64,000 nt of DNA from Excoecaria cochinchinensis (lineage: Eukaryota > Streptophyta > Magnoliopsida > Malpighiales > Euphorbiaceae), in assembly GCA_947683425.1 (NCBI GenBank), contig CANTUQ010000112.1, forward strand, positions 12,229,501-12,293,500. The letters are read 5' to 3'. Positions within the stretch are counted from its first letter, which is position 1; every line of letters begins with the position of its first letter. This document shows, in pieces, positions 57,190 through 64,000 of this stretch. Made by a program: the position numbers and the translations under genes. The notes beneath the pieces are model-generated. The model had not been told where the DNA came from, did not search any database, and saw only the letters and a program-made list of their open reading frames with translations.

Positions 57190-57257
<68 letters not shown>
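57186..57257. repeat. (ATT)n microsatellite in C 3' LTR
   Basis: About 22 ATT units, preceded by a short (TTG)n and by irregular ATT-rich sequence from 56975. Confidence 0.9.
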
Positions 57258-57262
<5 letters not shown>

Positions 57263-58537
57263 TACTATAATTGTTATTGTCATTGTTATCATTATTGTTA
57301 TTATTATTATCATTTTATTGTGATAATTGTTATTGTTGTTACTATTATATTTTTGCATGGTTAGCTTTTAATCCTCTTGCATGTTAGTTGCTTGTGTTTT
57401 AAGTTTAATGTACTCAATTTATCTCATTTTATTTTCTACGTGTATGTTGGCCATGTCTTATATTTCTTTTATTTTTATGATTATGTGGCTAATGTTAGAA
57501 TTATTACTAATATTTTTATTGGTGGTTTTTGTGTTTGGGTAAAATGTGGTGTCGCTTTTTTAAGCATTTTCGTGACCAAGTCGAAAGGTCACGACGTGTA
57601 GAAGGATACATCACTTAGTTAAAACTTTACCTACCCCTTGTTTGTGCGATTGTGTTTATTTGCAAATCAAATAGTTTTATTTCGTGCGCGTGTAAGATAA
57701 AAGTCGCAAAAATATTTTTATAACTAAATTGGAATTTTTACTAATAAAGTGGAACCAATGTCCTCGATTTTAGCCAAAAAATGCAAAATATCACGAATTG
57801 AACGAAGAGTTAAGTTTTCTTAAAAATTGGATCACTCATCCTGATTTTCAAGCCAATAGCCAAAATAACTGTTCGATCCCTCTTTAAGTGAGCATGAAAA
57901 AACCAATGTTTTCAAACCGAATAAATATCCCGATTTATGCATGTCTCCCTTTTTTATTAACTTTGCTTGATTGTTTAACTTTATGTTTGTATATATCTTG
58001 TGGGCCCTTGTAATTAATTATTTTTGGGGCAATTTTACTTAGCTCTCTTTCATTTGGGGATTGTATTTTGTCCCAATTTCTATTTTGTTAATGGCGTGGC
58101 TTTCTGTGTTTATTGCTGTGTTTATCGTGTTATTTACCGCTTTTCTTTACAGCTTTCATTTATCGCTTTCTTAGTGCTTGAAGTGCGCCTTTAATAAATT
58201 GCATTAATCGTGTGAGAAGAGAGATAGAATTTTTAAATCTAAAAACTCATTTATAATTAACCAAGGCATAAATAAGAGTAAAGTTCCGAACACCTTCTCT
58301 GGTTTGGACCGTAAAGGTTAGATGACCTTTTCCAATTTCTATTAAATTGGGTGGTGACTCCAAAATATCACAAAGGTGCCTAAAGGTTTCATGAGACTAG
58401 ATGAACTTCTCCAATGTTCTATTGGGAGGGGATTCCAAAATATCTCGTATTACCCAAGATCAAATGACGCGAACCAATCCCTCGAGCCCTAAAAGCAGGC
58501 ATCACAAGAGGACCTTCCCGGTTTGGTGCACGTTACA

Positions 58538-58542
58538 ACTGG
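58538..58542. repeat. target-site duplication of element C, right copy
   Basis: ACTGG, followed by TTTACATTCTGGGTAAGTC, which continues the G coding strand from the left side of C. Confidence 0.8.
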
Positions 58543-59360
58543 TTTACATTCTGGGTAAGTCGGGATGGCATGCTCAGCAACCTCTCTGTCAATCCCTGGA
58601 ACGTCTTCATAGGTCTAGGCAAAGACTTTTTCGTATTTTTTCAGTATTCTGTCAAATTGTACTCTCTCTTCAGGAGTTATGTGGGATGCTATCAAGATTT
58701 CCCTTGGGTGTTCCAAGGTCCCGAGATTAAACATCTCCATATTAGTTAAATTAATGTCAAAAATAAATGCACCATGATCATGCAAAATGAAATCATTAGA
58801 GACATCACACAAGTAAGCAAAGTCATTCATATTATTGATAAAATTGGAATTACAAACATTATCACTATTAAAAAGTTCTAGAATAAAGAGAGCATCTAAA
58901 TAATTATCATCTTCATTTCCCGCCGACGCAGACGTCATAGCCGACAGTGCACTGTTGTCTTTGCCTGGAGGAGATTCGACTGCTACCTCAGAAATCTTCA
59001 ATTCTTGGATCTTTAAGTCTGGCTCTAAAGCTTTAACCTCAACTTTCTCCTTTCCCTTCGACTTGGTGGCCAGAAGCTTGTCAGTGATGATCTCTTCTGG
59101 CTCAGACTTGTCCCAAATGTCACACTGAGTCATAACCTCTTCATCCCAAAAGCTTTCTGCAGATTTGATAACCCTGACTTCCCAATCGAAAATATCATTG
59201 AAGATCTCGAATCCCGGCATGATCCTACCAACAACCCACTGAGGCTCGACCTCTCCCGTATAAGCACAAATGGATGATGCAGGCACGAAGCTCTCCAAGA
59301 TATGAGGAATGCCATCTGACTTCTTCTTCCCCTTGTCGTTTTCGCTTCTATAGCCCAAAC
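58543..59360 (-). pseudogene. element G linker between protease and reverse transcriptase
   Basis: About 250 mostly open codons: CAYTGEVEPQWVVGRIMPG, acidic middle with KGKEKVEVKAL, then MNDFAYLCDVSNDFI and ITPEERVQFDRIL, leading into EVAEHAIPTYPECK at the break made by C. Function of this Tat segment is unknown. It shows the sequence that the poly-G run replaces in C. Confidence 0.7.
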
Positions 59361-59439
59361 CATTTTGGTCCTTCTGACACTTCCTGGTGGTGTTAACAGA
59401 CTCCTAACCCTAAGAGTTTCTGCCTAAACCAGTTCCTGG

Positions 59440-60130
59440 GAGAAAGTTCATCTTCTTCATCATATTCAGTACTTAGGGACTATCCATCGAGCCCCCCTCT
59501 TCCCCTATCACAGACACATGGAAGCCATTAAACGGCTGATTAATGATTCCCAAGGTAGAGACTTCATTTTCCCTCGCAGCTTTGATGGTCACTACCTCCC
59601 CTCGTACCGTATCTTGATCATCTGATGGAGAGTAGAGTGCACTCCCCGTAATTTGCGAAACCAAGGCCTTCCTAGCAAAGCCGAAAAGTTGGCAGGGATA
59701 GGCAACACCACAAACTCTGCCTCCGTCTCAATAGGACCAATCTTTACTACCGCTTTGAAGGTACCTGAGGCTTGCCTTTTGGAATTATCATAAGCAGTGA
59801 TGGTGAGATCAGACCTACTCAGCATACTCTCATCCAACCCGACGGCTTGGAGTGCTACCAACGGGCACACCTTTATAGATGAGCCATCATCCACCATCAC
59901 ACAAGCAGTGTGCTTGCCAGTAATCTGTACCTTAATGTACAGGGGACGGTTGTGATTACGGCTCTCAACTGGTAAGTCAGCGTTAGAGTACACCAGATTC
60001 TCCCCAGAATTCCCCTTAACCAATTCTAACTGCTCGGATAGCGAGATGGTGATGGCAACAGTAGACTCACACAAAGCCATGACTAACCTCTGCCTATGCG
60101 ACGATGACTGCCTCAACAAATCCCAAATGG
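59440..60130 (-). pseudogene. element G protease
   Basis: Minus-strand retropepsin-like region: ISIWDLLRQSSSHRQ at the start, core CVMVDDGSSIKVCPLVAL, SMLSRSDLTITAYDN and FSALLGRPWFRKL, then a frame change. It is co-linear with 47958-48640 of C. A stop lies just before ISIWDLL. Confidence 0.75.
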
Positions 60131-61910
60131 ATATCTAAGCGGTGGTCTTCTGCAACTGCTTTTGTATCTGATCCTCTCCCAACTCGACTGATTCAGGTAC
60201 TATCTCTGGTCGCCTCTCTACTTCTGGAACCACCCTTTCACTCTGGGTCACTGCTCTTATGTTCTCATCCTCTAAATCCCATGGATCAGCAGGCACGACT
60301 TCTTCCCCCTCTTGCTCATCCTCTTCTCCACTCTCACTAGTGGACCAATAATCAATCATTGCCACGGGGGTCCCTTTTCCACTTGCCTCAGGGCGAGTGA
60401 CAGTGATGTACTCGTTTCCATATAAGTCTTGCAGAACGTACCACTCTGGCAGGCTAGACCCAATCATAAAAATAGGAGGCAAAACTGCATTATATCCGGG
60501 CTTTTTCTTACTCTCTCGACATTCAGGATCTATGATCTGCTTCCTATTGATCAGATCCTGAATGTCATGTCTCAACCTTGCACAATTATTTGTCAGATGC
60601 TCGGTATACTGATGGTATGCATAATACTCATTCTCCTTATGTCCAGGCTGCCCCTGGATTCTAGCCGGCCTAGGTGCCAAGGGTCGTAACTTTTGTTCTT
60701 TTTCAATATTCTTTAGAACCCATGACAGAGGTCAGCCTAGGTTCGAAAAGTACCTTTGGCTTGCCCCCGTAGCTGAAACTTCAGTTGTCTTTCATGTCTT
60801 ATTGGTACTGCTAGAGCTAGCTAACCTGCCTGCCCCCTGATTGCTATAGACCTTCCTAGCACAGGTTTTACTGCTCGCTCTCTTGGCTATGAATTCACCC
60901 TCGGCCTCTACGGTGATATCCTTCAAGGATTTTCAATCCTTGAGACCTTTCATCTTTAGTCCCTCCTTCAAGTATGGACTTGCATTTCGGATAAACAACC
61001 GAATCTGCTCTAAAGTATCGGGCTTACACTTCATCCTCATAACCCTGTTCCACCACCTAGTGAGATACTCATGGAAGGACTCTCCTGATTTCTGCTGTAA
61101 CAGTTCGAGGTCCTTTAAGGTGACCTCCATTCGGGTACCACAGTCATACTGCTTGAGGAACTTCTCAGTCAATAGATCCCAATCCTCTTTGGACCTTCTG
61201 TCCAATCCATGATACTAATCTACTGCAGCTCTAATAAGGCTCAAGCAGAAATACTCTAACTTCTGCTTCCTAGACAAGGTGGTACCCTTCATGACCAGGG
61301 AGTACTTCTTAATGTGCACTATAGGGTCAGAAGTCCCATCAAACTTGGGAATATTAGGCATCTTAAAATTTTGGGGCACTAAGTCATCCCCATCCAACTC
61401 CCTATCCTCAGGATTCATCCCCTTACCTACTGTTAGCATGCGGATCATGGCCTCAAACCTCTCTTCCATTTTCTTCCACATCACCTCCTCAACTTTAGGC
61501 GTCTTGCCCTTCACTGAGACTGGGTCTTCTTCAAAGAAGTCATTGTCAAGATCTACAACCCTTTTAGGTTCAGGTGCAACCTTAGGCTCAGCCACTAGTG
61601 GGCGTAAAATCACTGGAGGATCCTTTCTACTCGGATCTTGCCTCTCTTGTCCTACTGCAGGGGCAATTGGTGGTTGCCCAGCGGGCTATGTCATTACAGT
61701 AGTCAAATTCCCCATCATTGTCATCATTTTATTTTCGAACTCCTCTAGTCTCTTACCCACTTCCTCTGCAATCAATGCGCGGGTCGCATCAGACTCTCTC
61801 AAGGGATCAGGCAATTTGGAGATAGGTTTTCTGATCAACCGTCCATTGGGATCCCTATACCACTCGGATAAATCTATGATGGCTGCATAGCTCACCTTAT
61901 CAGAATGATG
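60131..61910 (-). pseudogene. element G gag
   Basis: Reads from about 61910 leftwards: RALIAEEVGKRLEEFENKMM, FKMPNIPKFDGTSDPIVHIK, YHGLDRRSKEDWDLLTEKF, GESFHEYLTRWWNRVMRM, LSWVLKNIEKE, then YYAYHQYTEHLTNNCARL and an acidic tail (STSESGEEDEQEGEE). At least five stops interrupt it (for example near 61684, 61214, 60930 and 60735). At some of them a Trp is present in the sister copies. The start codon is not certain. Confidence 0.75.
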
Positions 61911-62310
61911 CATGAATGACGTATACGATGCATGATCATCAGTCGTACAACATATCACAACCACATACAAGCAGGTAGATCTTTCCAACCTTTTAACTCC
62001 CACACACGAGGTCAATTGGTATCTTCCTAGGTGAGCTTAATCCATGGGTCAACAAGGGACCTGAGGAACGTGCATAGTGCATGGCAAAAAATCGGCAGCA
62101 CAACGTCTCTCAAAATGCGCATACATATGCATTTCGGCCATTATGTATTTGGACACTTCAACCAAATTAAGGTGGACCCACTGGGGCACGAAAGCCTTTG
62201 ATAGAAGACCACTTAATTTGTTTGATTTTGTTTAATACATGACGGCCCACATGACAAGCATTGTATTATGGTTCATTTTAACCAAGATACTTTCAGAGCA
62301 AAGTCACAAA
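61911..62310 (-). other. element G leader
   Basis: Untranslated leader between primer site and gag, similar to 10590-11491 of D but shorter. No gene. Confidence 0.6.
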
Positions 62311-62329
62311 GTCCCCAGTTGAGTCGCCA
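62311..62329 (-). promoter_or_regulatory. primer-binding site of element G, tRNA-Arg type
   Basis: TGGCGACTCAACTGGGGAC on the minus strand, one base inside the LTR. Confidence 0.75.
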
Positions 62330-62330
62330 C

Positions 62331-63537
62331 TGTGATGCGCGCCAAACCGGAGGGCTCCCCTTTTCGAAGGCCAGCTTTTAGGGCTCGAGGGATAGTTCGC
62401 GTCATTTGATCTTGGATAACATGAGACATTTTGGAATCCCTACCCAATAGAACATTGGGGAAGTTCATCTAGTCCCATAAAACCTTTGAGCACCTTTGAG
62501 GTATTTTGGAGTCGCCATCCAATTTACGAGAAATTGGGAATGGTCATCTAACCTCTATGGTCTAAACTAATGAGTAGTTTGGAACTCCACTCTTATTTAT
62601 GCCTTGATTAATTGTAAATGAGTTTTTAGATTATAAAATTTCATCTCTCATCTCACGCGATTAATGCAATTTATTAAAAACACAATTCAAGTATCGAGAA
62701 AGCGGTAAATAAAAACTATAAATAAAGCAGTAAATACACAAAGACACACCATTTACAAAAGAGAAATTGGGACAAATACAATCCCCCAAATAAAAAGAAA
62801 AGCTAAACAAAATTAAAATGGAAATTGGGACAGAATACGATTCCCAAATGAAAGAAAGCTAAATAAAATTGCCCCAAAAATAATTAATTATAAGGGCCCA
62901 CAAGATATATAAAAATAAAACTAAACAATCACGCAAAACCAATCAAAAATGGGGGAACATGCATAAATCGGGATATTTATTCGACTTAAGAACATTGGTT
63001 CCTTCATACTTACTTGAAATGGGATTGAAAAGTCATTTCGGTTATTTGCTTGAAAATCGGGACGCATTACTCCCATTTTGAGAAAATTGACTTTTCGTTT
63101 TAATTTATGGAATTTTTGCATTTTTTGGCTAAAAATAAGAATTTCAATTTAGTGATAAAAATATTTTTGTGATTTTTTATATAACACGCGCACGTAAAAT
63201 AAAACTATATCATTTATACACAAAACACAATCACAAAAATAGAAATAGGTAAGATCTCACCGAAATAACGTAGTCTCCTACATGTCGTGACCTCTCTATT
63301 TGGTCACAAAAATGCTCAAGCAAGCAATATCATACCCAAATAAAAATAATAATAAAAATATTAGCAATAATTCCAAAATCAACTAAATAAAAATGAAAGT
63401 AAGGGAAATATAAAACAAAATTAATACACAAATGGAAAATAAAATGAGTTAAATTAAACACTTTAATTTAATACGTGAACAGTACACATACAAACATAAT
63501 TAAAAAATCATTCAAAAACTAGCCATGCAAAAGTATG

Positions 63538-63589
<52 letters not shown>

Positions 63590-63613
63590 CTAAGTCATGC
63601 AATAGCATCACAA

Positions 63614-63653
<40 letters not shown>

Positions 63654-64000
63654 GACAATAATAAACAAATAAAATAAACAGAATGAGTGAGAAAAGCAAA
63701 TAAGTATGAAACAGAAAATAATATTTAAAATAAAAAAAAAAGATTATCACAAAAATACTACCAAAAAAATAATAAATCTGATTTTTTACACTCAAATCAT
63801 ATGCATTTATCCATTCTCATGCCAAAAACAAAATAAAATTTGAAAAATCATTTCAAAGAAAAATAAATCCTAACTATGAAAACACACACTCATTAAATAA
63901 TTGTTCACATATTCATCAATGCAAGGAAAATAAAATACAAAAAATAAAATGAGATAATATAAATGAGTCCAAAATCCTTTACTCTCAGAGTAGATAATAG
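62331..64000 (-). repeat. 5' LTR of element G, cut by the window end
   Basis: Starts TGTGATGCGCGCC and follows the D LTR in order: CACCCAATAGAACATTGGGG-like boxes, CATGCATAAATCGGGATA, dyad 63286-63308, (AAT)n. At least 1,670 bp are present. The GC-rich island and TATA box are beyond the window. Confidence 0.8.
63537..63651. repeat. (AAT)n microsatellites in G LTR
   Basis: Two AAT runs (63537-63588 and 63614-63651), at the place where D and C also carry trinucleotide repeats. Confidence 0.9.

Larger units (their letters stand above)
45369..58537 (+). mobile_element. element C: degenerate Tat-lineage retrotransposon
   Basis: Plus-strand Tat element with the remnant of a 5' LTR, gag, protease, reverse transcriptase, two RNase H domains, integrase, long 3' region with tandem repeats, polypurine tract and 3' LTR. 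Target duplications ACTGG (43005-43009, 58538-58542) show that it split element G. Its first three LTR bases are now at 43010-43012, left of J. Many stops and frameshifts show it to be older than A and B. Confidence 0.8.
55887..58537 (+). repeat. 3' LTR of element C
   Basis: 2,651 bp, starts TATAGACACCGAG (TGTAGACACC in its 5' copy) and ends GCACGTTACA. GC-rich island at 56112-56240, TATAAATAG at 56328-56336, (ATT)n at 57186-57257, dyad CGTGACC-9-GGTCACG at 57571-57593. ACTGG follows. Confidence 0.85.
58543..64000 (-). mobile_element. element G: Tat-lineage retrotransposon, right part
   Basis: Minus strand. 5' LTR (from 62331 to beyond the window), tRNA-Arg primer site, leader, gag, protease and linker. 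It continues on the far side of C as the reverse transcriptase piece 42263-43009. Related to D and C; many stops. It joins F near 42262. Confidence 0.8.

Noticed and set aside
56948..57358. Plus and minus ORFs over ATT repeats
   Set aside because: Same reason: trinucleotide repeat of the C 3' LTR.

Overview
The window is nuclear DNA of a flowering plant. It is almost entirely nested LTR retrotransposons of the Ty3/gypsy (Metaviridae) group. Evidence for a plant: chromoviral and Tat-lineage polyproteins (Tat with a second, archaeal-type RNase H), plant extra ORFs (ATHILA ORF-1-like and plant-mobile-domain/DUF7745-like), an iMet primer site, a hAT-type MITE, a CACTA terminus, AT-rich introns, and two spliced exons resembling plant mitochondrial processing peptidase alpha. 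No bacterial genes, CRISPR, rRNA or tRNA genes were seen. The window gives no firm species.

Layout, left to right. 1-9284 is host-like DNA with a few exon-like pieces (397-477, 738-800, 7296-7382, 7510-7576) and a CACTA end (8860-9284). It is split by element A, a complete minus-strand chromovirus (1506-7153, TSD CTTTG). 9330-14021 is element D, an internally deleted minus-strand Tat element. 14022-17401 is the 3' end of element E, a plus-strand Tat element whose LTR holds a 735-bp hAT-like MITE (16113-16847). 17404-18342 is element H, an eroded ATHILA ORF-1-like piece. 18420-21111 is element I, the 5' part of a Tekay-like element.

21112-42262 is element F, a minus-strand Tat element with 3' LTR, tandem repeats, a sense extra ORF (24424-26451), an antisense extra ORF (37251-38562) and a long open pol (38952-42262). 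Its two extra ORFs are divergent. Element B, a very young complete Tekay-like element (27057-36641, TSD ATTCT), sits between them. 42263-43009 and 58543-64000 are the two halves of element G, another minus-strand Tat element. They are separated by element C, a degenerate plus-strand Tat element (45369-58537, TSD ACTGG). A solo Tekay-like LTR, J (43013-45366), has landed within the first bases of C.

How parts work together: each element would supply gag, protease, reverse transcriptase, RNase H and integrase from one polyprotein, with LTRs giving promoter and polyadenylation signals. As read here none is fully intact. A and B each carry one in-frame TAG, and B also has Asn where the first integrase catalytic Asp is expected. 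C and G have many breaks. F pol is open but lacks its gag end.

The most notable architecture is in F: two spliced, divergently oriented extra ORFs with two opposed TATA boxes about 240 bp apart. Between them lies an array of GACGG...CCGTC dyads, and the same dyads occur just upstream of the LTR TATA box. A second notable signal is a short peptide-like exon, conserved with synonymous-looking changes, inside the Tekay-type LTRs. All family calls were made by eye; no database search was run.
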